A stretch of 64,000 nucleotides of DNA from Candidatus Rokuibacteriota bacterium. Its GTDB lineage: Bacteria > Methylomirabilota > Methylomirabilia > Rokubacteriales > CSP1-6. The notes under the pieces were generated by a model. It searched no databases, had not been told where the DNA came from, and saw only the letters and a program-made list of their open reading frames with translations. This document shows, piece by piece, positions 1 to 7,508 of this stretch. The stretch is from NCBI GenBank assembly GCA_016188005.1, contig JACPIQ010000075.1, positions 1-64,000 on the forward strand. The letters run 5' to 3'. Made by a program: the position numbers and the translations under genes. Numbering within the stretch: the first letter of the stretch is position 1; every line of letters starts with the position of its first letter.

Positions 1-1
1 C

Positions 2-46
2 TTCGCCCTCGAGTACCACCGCCCGGCCGCCGGGCACGGGCACTAG
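2..46 (+). CDS. C-terminal tail of an upstream gene, probably cytochrome c oxidase subunit I (partial)
   Basis: The frame opens at the window edge and ends at a TAG at 44-46, giving only the last 14 residues, with a tail rich in histidine and glycine (ending AAGHGH). Its position directly before a subunit III gene, with an AGGAGG-like ribosome binding site at 46-50 serving the next gene, makes oxidase subunit I the expected neighbour. The identity is inferred from gene order only; the fragment has no diagnostic residues. Confidence 0.45.
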   Translation, partial: FALEYHRPAAGHGH

Positions 47-57
47 GAGGATCGGCC

Positions 58-550
58 GTGGCCGACCACGCCGCGACGCACGCCGCCCACGACCCCAACA
101 TGGGGATCACGGGCATCGACCACCGCAAGATGGGCATGTGGGCCTTCCTCGGCTCGGAGTGCATGTTCTTCGGGTCGCTCATCGGCACCTACCTGTCCTA
201 CAAGGGCAAGAGCGTCAGCGGGCCCACCCCGCACGAGATCCTGAACATCCCCCTCACCTCGGTGAGCGCCTTCGTCCTCCTGATGTCCTCGCTCCTCATG
301 GTGCTGGCGCTGGCGGCCGTCCAGCGCAACGACATGCGGTGGGGGAAGGTCTGGCTCTTCACGACGGCGCTCTTCGGCGCAGGCTTCGTCGGCTTCCAGA
401 TCTACGAGTTCAACCACTTCGTCCACCTCGGGCTCACGCTCCAGACTCGGGCCGCAGGACGCGCTCAAGGTGGAGATCTGCGGCCTGTACTGGCACTTCG
501 TGGACATCGTGTGGATCGCCATCTTCACCCTGGTGTACCTGATCCCGTAG
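58..550 (+). pseudogene. coxC: Cytochrome c oxidase subunit III with internal deletion and frameshift
   Basis: Starts at GTG 58 behind an AGGAGG-like site. The first frame reads as a heme-copper oxidase subunit III: an early GMWAFLGSECMFFG helix, then EFNHFVHLGLTLQT. At about 447 the protein breaks off, and the expected C-terminal end (LGPQDALKVEICGLYWHF, then DIVWIAIFTLVYLIP) continues in another frame up to TAG 548-550. Between the two parts the family normally has roughly 30 more residues, including the conserved FHGAHV helix, and these are absent. So about 90-100 bp, not a multiple of three, are missing. If read straight through, the first frame would run into the downstream subunit IV gene. 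This is either a true deletion or an assembly error; the surrounding oxidase genes look intact. Confidence 0.85.
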
Positions 551-561
551 GAGCCGAGCCC

Positions 562-894
562 ATGGCAGACGCCCACCCCCACACCGCCCTCCACGCCGAG
601 GGGACACACGCGCCCGTGGCCACCTATCTCCGCGTGGCCGTGGTCCTGGCCATCATCACCGCCATCGAGATCGCCGCGCTCTACGTGCCGGGCCTGCCGA
701 CGGCCGCGCTGGTGACGGCGCTCATCGTCTTCTCGGTGCTCAAGTTCGGGCTGGTCGTGGCCTTCTTCATGCACCTGCGCTACGACTCCAGGGTCCTGGC
801 GGCGCTCTTCTTCGGGCCGCTGATGATCGCCTGCGCCATCATCCTGGCGCTCATGGCGCTCTTCAGCGCGTTCCTGATCCTGCCGCGCGCGTAG
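562..894 (+). CDS. Cytochrome c oxidase subunit IV family protein
   Basis: A 110-residue protein with a short histidine-rich N-terminus and three hydrophobic stretches. It contains the pattern KFGLVVAFFMHLRYD, typical of the prokaryotic subunit IV (CyoD/CtaF-like) family. ATG 562 follows the coxC stop by 11 nt. It is a small structural subunit of the terminal oxidase in the inner membrane. It sits in the usual order subunit III, subunit IV, ctaG. The same reading frame is open back into coxC only because of the coxC frameshift, so the start at 562 is preferred over a fused reading. Confidence 0.85.
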   Translation: MADAHPHTALHAEGTHAPVATYLRVAVVLAIITAIEIAALYVPGLPTAALVTALIVFSVLKFGLVVAFFMHLRYDSRVLAALFFGPLMIACAIILALMALFSAFLILPRA

Positions 895-896
895 CC

Positions 897-1763
897 ATGG
901 CGCATGGAGTGCCCCCGGCCGGGGGGCCGCCGCCGCTCGGGCCCGAGGGTTTCGACTGGACCGTGTGGAGCGCCGACCCCGTCGTCGTCTCGGGCCTGGC
1001 GCTGGCCGGGGGCGCCTACCTCGCCGCCACCCTGTGGCGCCGGCGGCTCGACCCGGGCGCCCGCGCCGAGCCGGGCCGGATCCTCGCGTTCGCGTGCGCC
1101 GTGATCGTCCTGGCGGGGTCGCTCACGGGCCCGCTCCACGACCTGGCGGACTACTATCTCTTCAGCGCCCACATGGTCCAGCACCTGTTACTGGCCTTCG
1201 CCATGCCGCCACTGCTCCTGCACGGCACCCCTCCGTGGATGGTCTGGCCGCTCGCCCGCCACCCTGCCGTGCTCCGGCTCGGGCGCGCGCTGACGCGCCC
1301 AAGCGGGGCCTTCGGTGCCTTCAACCTCGTGCTCGTGGCCTGGCACCTCCCACCGCTCTACAATCTGGCCATGGAGGTCCATCCGGTCCACGTGCTCCAG
1401 CACCTCATGATCATGGGGGCCTCCGTGCTGCTCTGGTGGCCGATCCTGTCGCCCACGAGCCGGCTGCCCCGCGCTCCGTACCCGGTGCAGCTCCTCTACC
1501 TCTTCGTCGTGGGCCTCCCCATGGTCGTGGTGTCCATCTTCATCACGATGGCCGACGGGGTCCTCTACCCCTACTACGCGGCTGCCCCGCGGGTGTGGGC
1601 CACCCTGTCCCCGCACGCAGACCAGCACCTGGGCGGCCTCATCATGTGGATCCCTGGAGGTCTCGTGTTCCTCGTGGCCACCTCCGTGGTGTTCTTCCGC
1701 TGGCAGGCCGCCGGCGCCGACGACGTGAGCCTGAGGGCCGTGGAGCCGAGGCATGCCCGCTAG
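897..1763 (+). CDS. ctaG: Cytochrome c oxidase assembly protein, CtaG (caa3) family
   Basis: A 288-residue polytopic membrane protein with about six or seven hydrophobic segments. It has the family-type histidines in HMVQHLLLAFAMPPLLLHG, in the HPVHVLQHLMIMG segment and in the DQHLGGLIMWIPGG segment. The caa3_CtaG family is needed for maturation of caa3 oxidase, probably in copper delivery to subunit I. ATG 897 lies 2 nt after the subunit IV stop. The 3' end overlaps ctaA by 11 nt, which suggests translational coupling. Confidence 0.88.
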   Translation: MAHGVPPAGGPPPLGPEGFDWTVWSADPVVVSGLALAGGAYLAATLWRRRLDPGARAEPGRILAFACAVIVLAGSLTGPLHDLADYYLFSAHMVQHLLLAFAMPPLLLHGTPPWMVWPLARHPAVLRLGRALTRPSGAFGAFNLVLVAWHLPPLYNLAMEVHPVHVLQHLMIMGASVLLWWPILSPTSRLPRAPYPVQLLYLFVVGLPMVVVSIFITMADGVLYPYYAAAPRVWATLSPHADQHLGGLIMWIPGGLVFLVATSVVFFRWQAAGADDVSLRAVEPRHAR

Positions 1764-2673
1764 ACCGCCCCGCGCGCTCGCCTGGGCGGCGGTGGTGGCG
1801 CTCTTCCTGCTCATGGCGCTCGGCAACGTCGTCAGCGCCACCGGCTCGGGTCTGGCCTGCCCGGACTGGCCGCTCTGCCACGGCCGCCTGATTCCACCGC
1901 TCAGACCTGACGTGCTCGTGGAGTACGGGCACAGGCTGGCGGCGGCGATCACCTCGATCCTGCTCGTCAGCACCATCCTGCTCGCCATGCGCCGGCCGCG
2001 GGCCCCGGGCGTGGGGCACACGGGCGGGGCGCTCCTCGTCCTCCTGGGCGTCCAGATCGGTCTCGGCGGAGTGACGGTGCTCCTCCGGCTGCCACATCTC
2101 ATCAGCACCGCGCATCTGGTCACTGCGCTGCTGATCCTCGCCGGGCTCCTGGTGCTCCAGCAGCCGGCGGAGATCCCGGGCCGTGCCGCGTTCCCGGACA
2201 AGGTCAGGCGGCTGGCCGTGGCGGGCCTCGTCGTCCTCCTGGCGCAGCTGGCCCTCGGGGGGTATGTCCGGCACACGGGGGCGGGACTGGCCTGTCCCGA
2301 CTTCCCGCTCTGCAGCGGCGATCTCCTGCCGCGCGGGTGGCTCGCCGTCGCCCACTGGGTCCACCGCTGGCTGGGAATGACGCTGCTGCCCTTCTTCATC
2401 CATCTCGCGCTGGCGGCCCGCCGCACTCCTCTCGCGCGACCGGGGTGGAGCCTGGCGGCGCTCGGGGGGCTGCAGGTGACGCTCGGCATCCTCGCCGTCG
2501 TGCTCCAGCTCCCGCCGGCGGTCCGGGCCGCCCATGCCGCCGTGGGCTACGCGCTCTGGGGCACGCTCGTGTGGTTCAGCCTGCGCGCGGGCGCCTGGCG
2601 CCTCGCCTTCGCCCCGGCGCGGGCGGGGCGCCAGGCAAGGCTCGAGGCCGCGGGGACGGCCCGTGTCTCCTAG
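1753..2673 (+). CDS. ctaA: Heme A synthase, COX15/CtaA family
   Basis: 306 residues with about eight transmembrane helices in two homologous halves. Each half carries a SGLACPDWPLC-like cysteine pair (about residues 32-42 and 177-187). The heme-ligand histidines are visible at H60 (EYGHR), H121 (STAHL), H201/H204 (HWVHRW) and H261 (AAHAAVG). The enzyme oxidises the C8 methyl group of heme O to give heme A for the oxidase encoded just upstream. The start ATG lies inside ctaG, and the end overlaps the GTG of ctaB. Confidence 0.92.
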   Translation: MPARPPRALAWAAVVALFLLMALGNVVSATGSGLACPDWPLCHGRLIPPLRPDVLVEYGHRLAAAITSILLVSTILLAMRRPRAPGVGHTGGALLVLLGVQIGLGGVTVLLRLPHLISTAHLVTALLILAGLLVLQQPAEIPGRAAFPDKVRRLAVAGLVVLLAQLALGGYVRHTGAGLACPDFPLCSGDLLPRGWLAVAHWVHRWLGMTLLPFFIHLALAARRTPLARPGWSLAALGGLQVTLGILAVVLQLPPAVRAAHAAVGYALWGTLVWFSLRAGAWRLAFAPARAGRQARLEAAGTARVS

Positions 2674-3601
2674 GGCCATCGCCGCGCCGGCGCGGGCGCT
2701 CCCGTCGGCGGGGGTGCGGGACCGCGTCGGCGCCTACGCGGAGCTCTCCAAGCTCGGCATCGTGCTGCTCGTCCTCGTCTCGGCCTGCGCCGGCTTCATG
2801 CTGGCGGCTCCCCTCGGCGCGGAGTTCCCGTGGCGGCAGGGCGTCCTGGTCCTCCTGGGGGTGCTGCTCCTGTCCTGCGGCGCCTCCGCGCTCAATCAGG
2901 TGCAGGAACGCGGGCGCGACGCCCTCATGCGACGGACCGTGAACCGGCCGCTCCCCTCGGGCCGCCTCTCGCTGACCCAGGGAACCTTGTTCGCCGCCCT
3001 GGCGCTCGTCACCGGGGCGGTGGTCCTGTGGCTCGGTGTGGGTGGGACGGCCGGCGCCCTGGGGCTCGTCGCGGCCTCGTTCTACAACGGCCTCTACACC
3101 CCGTGGCTCAAGCCGACCTCCCCCTTCGCGGCCGTGCCGGGGGCCGTGCCGGGATCGCTCCCGCCCGTGATCGGCTGGGTGGCCGGCGGCGGATCCCTCA
3201 CCGACGCCGGCGCGCTCATCCTCTTCGGCGTCCTGTTCCTCTGGCAGATGCCCCATTTCTGGGCGCTGGCCCTGCGCTACCGCGCCGACTACGCCGCAGG
3301 GGGCTTCCCCATGGTGTCCGAGGCCGTCGGCGTCGAGGGCACGGCCCGGCTCATCCTCCTCTATGCGCTGGGGCTCACGGCGCTGGCGCTTGCCGCGCCG
3401 AGCTTCGGGCTGGGCGGATGGGCCTCGCTGGCGGCCGCGGCGCTGCTGGGCTGGCGGCTCATCTGGCTGGCGAGCAAGTTCGCGCAGCGGCCCGAGGAGC
3501 AGCGTGGGTGGCTCTCGCTCTTCCTCTTCTCCAACGTCTACCTCCTCCTGTTCTTCGCCGTCCTGGTGGGAGAGCGCCTCGTCCGCCACGCTCTCTCCTG
3601 A
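2663..3601 (+). CDS. ctaB: Protoheme IX farnesyltransferase (heme O synthase)
   Basis: 312 residues from GTG 2663, chosen because the conserved protein starts shortly after it and the codon overlaps the ctaA stop. It is a UbiA-type membrane prenyltransferase. The first substrate motif is N78QVQERGRDALMRRT followed by NRPLPSG; the second conserved segment is YRADYAAGGFPMV. It adds the farnesyl chain to protoheme to form heme O, the substrate of the CtaA encoded before it. It is the last gene of the oxidase cluster; about 200 bp follow before an unrelated low-GC gene. Confidence 0.93.
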   Translation: MSPRAIAAPARALPSAGVRDRVGAYAELSKLGIVLLVLVSACAGFMLAAPLGAEFPWRQGVLVLLGVLLLSCGASALNQVQERGRDALMRRTVNRPLPSGRLSLTQGTLFAALALVTGAVVLWLGVGGTAGALGLVAASFYNGLYTPWLKPTSPFAAVPGAVPGSLPPVIGWVAGGGSLTDAGALILFGVLFLWQMPHFWALALRYRADYAAGGFPMVSEAVGVEGTARLILLYALGLTALALAAPSFGLGGWASLAAAALLGWRLIWLASKFAQRPEEQRGWLSLFLFSNVYLLLFFAVLVGERLVRHALS

Positions 3602-3749
3602 GCCCGCCGCGGGGGCCGGACGACATCGCCAGGCTAGCCGCCTAACGACTGTCGACTCCCGTGGACCGATATGGGCAGCGCCGGCCGTCTTGTCCGACAC
3701 CCGCCGTTCTAGGCGACTATATATACCTTATTATCTAGCTATTTGTCGC

Positions 3750-3804
3750 ATTGTAAACATTGTCACCAACTATGTTTACAATAGCCTTCCGATGCGTTTA
3801 CAAT
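3750..3804 (+). promoter_or_regulatory. GTTTACAAT operator triplet overlapping a promoter
   Basis: ATTGTAAAC at 3750-3758 and GTTTACAAT at 3774-3782 form an inverted repeat. A second GTTTACAAT at 3796-3804 repeats the right arm 22 bp further on, about two helical turns. TTTACA at 3775-3780 and TACAAT at 3799-3804 make a sigma-70-like pair with an 18-bp spacer, so the two direct repeats cover the -35 and -10 boxes. Transcription would begin near 3811, at the ATG itself. The HTH domain of the following protein is the obvious candidate ligand (autoregulation); this is an inference. Confidence 0.6.
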
Positions 3805-3810
3805 ATCGTC

Positions 3811-4869
3811 ATGGCGACTGCGATCAGCGAACTATCCGAAGTACAACGTTTTATCCTAGCGGAGTTACCCAACCACCCACAGGACATCGCAAAGGTGGTT
3901 GGGGAGAAGTTCGGCATCACGCGTCAGGCCGTCGGCCGACATCTCCGCCGCCTCGTTGCACTTGGTCTTCTGACCGCAAAGGGGGAGACAAGAAGCCGAG
4001 AATACACGTTCGCGCTTCTCGGCAAGAGGTCAGCCTGGCTACCAATCACCGAGCAGTTGGAAGAGGACGCCGTCTGGCGAGAGGAAGTTGCGCCGGTCTT
4101 GGCTGGAGTGCCGGGCAACGTGATGGACATCTGTCGATATGGTGTGACGGAGATCGTGAACAACGCGATGGATCATTCCGGCTCGCCAAACGTCAGAGTC
4201 AATGTTGAATACACAGCATCAGAGATCAAGATCATGATCCTCGACGAGGGCATAGGGATCTTCCGAAAGATTAAGGAATACTGTGGCCTGGAGGATGAGC
4301 GACATGCCATCCTTGAGCTATCGAAAGGCAAATTGACTACTGACCCCAATCGGCACACGGGAGAGGGCATCTTCTTCACGTCGAGGATGTTTGACAGCTT
4401 CGGGATTCTCTCCGGCTATCTCTATGTCGGCTGCAGCCGTGGCGGCGGCGACTGGCTACTAGAAGATAGAGAGCACCCGTTCAAAGGGACGTCAGTTCAT
4501 ATGAATATCAGCCCCCTGTCTAATCACACGAATACGGAAGTCTTCGACAAATATGCTACCGATCAGGACGACTACGCTTTCAGTCGCACTCATGTCGTAG
4601 TCGCGTTGGCCCAGCAGTTCCACGGGGAGAAGCTGGTTTCTCGTTCACAGGCCAAGCGCGTCATGGCACGGCTTGAGCGGTTCCGCGAGGTCCTACTGGA
4701 TTTTGCCGGTATGGAAGACGTGGGGCCCGCTTTCGCCGACGAAATCTTCAGAGTCTTTCGGAATGAGCATCCCGAAACCCACATTACCGCGATCAACAGC
4801 AATGATGCCGTCGGAAGGATGATTCGGCGCGCTGAGGCGGGGGCGCGGTCGGAAGAATCAACGAGTTAG
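3811..4869 (+). CDS. HTH / GHKL ATPase / STAS-like (DUF4325) fusion protein
   Basis: 352 residues from ATG 3811, preferred over an upstream in-frame ATG at 3760 that lies inside the operator repeats. Residues about 8-65 form a winged helix (GITRQAVGRHLRRLVALGLL). Residues about 100-235 form a histidine-kinase-like ATPase with N box E114IVNNAMDH, G1 box D145EGIGIF and G2 box H182TGEGIFF. There is no phospho-acceptor histidine domain. Residues about 255-345 match the STAS-like DUF4325 pattern (LVSRSQAKR, LLDFAGMEDVGPAFADEIFR). This gathers, in one chain, parts that resemble an anti-sigma kinase and its antagonist plus a DNA reader. Base composition is about 53% GC in sampled lines, far below its neighbours, with codons such as cta and ata that are rare elsewhere, so it was probably acquired by transfer. 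The true target is unknown. Confidence 0.85.
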   Translation: MATAISELSEVQRFILAELPNHPQDIAKVVGEKFGITRQAVGRHLRRLVALGLLTAKGETRSREYTFALLGKRSAWLPITEQLEEDAVWREEVAPVLAGVPGNVMDICRYGVTEIVNNAMDHSGSPNVRVNVEYTASEIKIMILDEGIGIFRKIKEYCGLEDERHAILELSKGKLTTDPNRHTGEGIFFTSRMFDSFGILSGYLYVGCSRGGGDWLLEDREHPFKGTSVHMNISPLSNHTNTEVFDKYATDQDDYAFSRTHVVVALAQQFHGEKLVSRSQAKRVMARLERFREVLLDFAGMEDVGPAFADEIFRVFRNEHPETHITAINSNDAVGRMIRRAEAGARSEESTS

Positions 4870-5156
4870 GTGTTGCCCCCCCGACACCGTGGACCCGCGT
4901 GGGCCGCAGGGGAAGTACCAGTTAGGCTAGCGCATAGAAGGAGTGACAAGCGCTGCTCCCTCGGCTCCCACGAATCAAACTGAGACACCACCCGCCGCGG
5001 CGGGCTGTTGACAACGACAATTCGCTGCTGCTACGCTCCGCCGCGCGCGAGATCGTACGGTGTCGTGGTCCGCTGTCCTCATCCGCTGCCCCGCCCATCG
5101 GCTCCGTCGCCCGCGACGAGTGCCCGCGTTCGAAGCTGTCCGGGAGGAGAGAGGCC
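4870..5156. other. Intergenic spacer after the low-GC gene
   Basis: About 290 bp of mixed composition. The first half is still relatively AT-rich and shows no gene; the second half carries the promoter at 5008-5037 and the GGGAGGAGA ribosome binding site (5141-5149) of the next operon. No tRNA, integrase or transposase remnant could be recognised here. Confidence 0.5.
5008..5037 (+). promoter_or_regulatory. Sigma-70-like promoter for the catabolic operon
   Basis: A perfect -35 box TTGACA lies at 5008-5013, with TACGCT at 5032-5037 after an 18-bp spacer. It is about 120 bp upstream of the amidohydrolase start and is the only good match in the spacer. The assignment is by sequence pattern only. 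Confidence 0.45.
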
Positions 5157-6026
5157 GTGAGGATCGAGGAGATCGGCGCGATCGACACAGTCGTGAACAT
5201 CTGGACGGAGGAGTCCCTGACGTACCGGCCCAGCTGGCGGCATGCGTTCTTTCTCGACAAGATGAAGTCGAACGCGCAGAACGTCGCCGGCGTCTCGCTG
5301 GAACGCACGATCGAGCTGATGGACGAGGCCGGGATCCGGCGCGGCTTCCTCGTGTCGACCAAGGCGGGCCGGCGTGGCCACCCCTCGACATACCATCTGC
5401 CGTACCGGCTGGTGGCCGACGCCATCCAGAAGTACCCGGAGCGCTTCTCCGGGCTCGCCGGGATCGATCCGTTCGAGGGCATGCAGGGCGTCCGGGAGTT
5501 CGCCCGGGCGGTGACCGAATACGGCTTCATCGGCGCGCACCTCTATCCGCAGTGGTTCGAGCTCGCGCCCGATCACGCCAAGTACTATCCCTTCTACGCG
5601 AAATGTTGCGAGCTCGACGTGCCGGTGCTGATGCACATCGGTCAGTCGATGGTGTACGCGCCGGACTACCCGTGCCGCAGCGTGGGCCGCCCGATCACGC
5701 TGGACTCGGTCGCCTGCGACCTCCCGGAGCTCCGAGTGGTGGCGAGCCACATCGGCATTCCCTGGATCGACGAGATGATCGCGATGGCGTGGAAGCACGC
5801 GAACATCTACATCGCCTCGGACGCGCACAGCCCGAAGTACTGGCCGCCAGCCTTCGTGCACTACCTCAACACCTACGGCTCGGACAAGGTGATGTTCGGC
5901 ACCGACTTCCCGTTGCTGGACTTCAGTCGGACGATGCAGGAGATCAAGGCGCTCGATCTGAGGCCGGAGGTGCTGCCGAAGTTCCTGCGCGACAACGCCG
6001 CGCGGGCGTTCAAGCTGGCGATCTGA
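5157..6026 (+). CDS. Amidohydrolase-2 (ACMSD-like) family protein lacking the N-terminal HxH
   Basis: 289 residues from GTG 5157 behind a good ribosome binding site. The fold is the metal-dependent TIM barrel of the amidohydrolase-2 family: GIDPFEG, GAHLYPQ, LMH160IG, ASH198IG and GTD250FP are in the usual order and spacing. The family normally begins with D-x-H-x-H, which supplies two metal ligands; here the same place reads AIDTVVNIW, with no histidine. The metal site is therefore changed or reduced. Members act as hydrolases, decarboxylases or hydratases on carboxylic acids; the substrate cannot be told. It is the first gene of an operon with a CoA ligase and an acyl-CoA dehydrogenase. Confidence 0.8.
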   Translation: MRIEEIGAIDTVVNIWTEESLTYRPSWRHAFFLDKMKSNAQNVAGVSLERTIELMDEAGIRRGFLVSTKAGRRGHPSTYHLPYRLVADAIQKYPERFSGLAGIDPFEGMQGVREFARAVTEYGFIGAHLYPQWFELAPDHAKYYPFYAKCCELDVPVLMHIGQSMVYAPDYPCRSVGRPITLDSVACDLPELRVVASHIGIPWIDEMIAMAWKHANIYIASDAHSPKYWPPAFVHYLNTYGSDKVMFGTDFPLLDFSRTMQEIKALDLRPEVLPKFLRDNAARAFKLAI

Positions 6027-6034
6027 GGAGCCCG

Positions 6035-7477
6035 ATGCCCCTGTCCGAGGTCTTCCGGCTCCACGCCCGCCTGAGGGGCAGCAAGGTGGCCATCCGGCAG
6101 GGGCCCCGCCGCATCAGCTACCGCTCGCTCGACCGGCTCATCAACGGGGTCTGCTTCGTGCTCGAGGGGCTCGGCGTCCGACGCGGCGACCTGGTCGGGG
6201 TGGCCCTCCGCGACAGCGCGGAGCATCTCATCGTGCTGCTGGCACTGTCGCGGTACGGCGCCGTCATCGTCCCGATCGACTGGCGGTGGAGCGAGAGCGA
6301 GCAGCAGGCCGTCGCGGCCCGTTTCGGCGCCCGGATGGTGCTGATCGACGGCGCGCCTGCAGGCCGGCCCGAGACCTGGCCCGTCATCTCCGCTGCCTGG
6401 TTTTCGGAGACCGATCGGGAGTACCTCGACGACCAGCTCGGCGACGACAGCCCGCTGCTCCTGTCGCTGTCGGCAGGAACCACCGGCCACCCCAAGGGGC
6501 CGTGCGCGACGCACCGCCAGTTCGAGAACCGGTTCATGGCCTACTGGATCGACCTGACGCTGAATGCGCACGACCGGTTCGTCCTCGCCACCCCCCTCTA
6601 TCACGGCGGTGGCCGCGGGTTCGCCCTGGCGATGCTGTTCGCCGGGGCGACCGTGTGCGTCTTTCCGGCGCCGTACAGGCCCCACGAGCTGATCCCGCAC
6701 GTGGCCGAGGTGGACGGCACCGCCACCTTCCTGGTGCCGACGATCCTGCGCCGGCTGCTCGAGAACCGCTTCGACGGCCTCGCCTTCCCCGGCCTCAGGA
6801 AGCTGATCTCGAGCGGCTCGGCCCTCTATCAGGAGGAGCGTGTCGCCGTCAGGCAGCGGCTGACGCCGCACCTCTACGAGATCTACTCGTCGACGGAGGG
6901 CGGGGCGGCGACGGTCACGGGCCCGGAGGAGATGGACCGCTACCCCGACTCCGTGGGGCGCCCGGCCTTCCGGGTGCAGCTCGAGATCGTGGACGACAGC
7001 CACCGTCCCGTCCGGCCCGGCGAAGTCGGCCGGCTGCGATACCGCAGTCCGGCCTCTCCGCAGGGCTACTTCGTGGGCGATTCGTCGGAGGCGTTCAGGG
7101 ACGGTTGGTTCTATCCCGGCGATCTGGCCGCGATGAATGCGGACGGCTTCGTGTTCCTGAAGGGGCGGGCCAAGGACATGATCATCCGCGGTGGCGTCAA
7201 CATCTATCCCGCGGACATCGAGCAGGTGCTGCTCGAGGCCGAGGAGGTGACCGATGCCGCCGTGCTCGGCGTGCCGTCGCGCGAGCTGGGCGAGGAGGTC
7301 GCAGCGTTCGTCGTCGCCTCCTCACCCGTCGAGGCGGCGCAGCTCGTCTCGCTGTGCCGCGCCCGGCTCGCCGCCTACAAGGTGCCGTCAAGGATCTTCT
7401 TCGTGGACAGCCTGCCGAGGAACTCGGCGGGGAAGGTCCTCAAGGCGGAGCTGACACGCCTGGCCGGCGCCGGCTGA
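6035..7477 (+). CDS. Acyl-CoA synthetase (AMP-forming, class I adenylating enzyme)
   Basis: 480 residues from ATG 6035, 8 nt after the amidohydrolase stop. It shows the ATP-binding loop SAGTTGHPKG (about 146-155), the YSSTEGG adenine-binding segment (about 284-290), and the hinge and A8 motif GRAKDMIIRGGVNIYP. The catalytic lysine sits in LPRNSAGK near the C-terminus. The protein is somewhat shorter than typical 500-550-residue acyl-CoA ligases but has all core motifs. It would activate an acid taken up or produced by this island to its CoA thioester, feeding the dehydrogenase encoded next. The acid specificity cannot be read from the sequence. Confidence 0.9.
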   Translation: MPLSEVFRLHARLRGSKVAIRQGPRRISYRSLDRLINGVCFVLEGLGVRRGDLVGVALRDSAEHLIVLLALSRYGAVIVPIDWRWSESEQQAVAARFGARMVLIDGAPAGRPETWPVISAAWFSETDREYLDDQLGDDSPLLLSLSAGTTGHPKGPCATHRQFENRFMAYWIDLTLNAHDRFVLATPLYHGGGRGFALAMLFAGATVCVFPAPYRPHELIPHVAEVDGTATFLVPTILRRLLENRFDGLAFPGLRKLISSGSALYQEERVAVRQRLTPHLYEIYSSTEGGAATVTGPEEMDRYPDSVGRPAFRVQLEIVDDSHRPVRPGEVGRLRYRSPASPQGYFVGDSSEAFRDGWFYPGDLAAMNADGFVFLKGRAKDMIIRGGVNIYPADIEQVLLEAEEVTDAAVLGVPSRELGEEVAAFVVASSPVEAAQLVSLCRARLAAYKVPSRIFFVDSLPRNSAGKVLKAELTRLAGAG

Positions 7478-7508
7478 TCGCCCGAGGCGCCGCCGAGGTC
7501 GACCACGG

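Noticed and set aside
58-894. A single 278-residue fusion protein of oxidase subunits III and IV
   Set aside because: The middle part of that frame is out of frame for the conserved end of subunit III and has no sense as protein; a separate start exists at 562.
3631-4931. Short direct repeats CCGTGGACC (3659 and 4887) and AGGCTAGC (3631 and 4924) around the foreign gene as insertion scars
   Set aside because: They are only 8-9 nt, lie in nested order and are not at comparable distances from the gene; chance matches are likely in GC-rich DNA.
4940-4990. tRNA-like 3' fragment (possible attachment site) downstream of the low-GC gene
   Set aside because: A GTTTGATTC-like T loop can be read on the minus strand, but the flanking bases do not pair as a T stem and no acceptor or anticodon arm is found.
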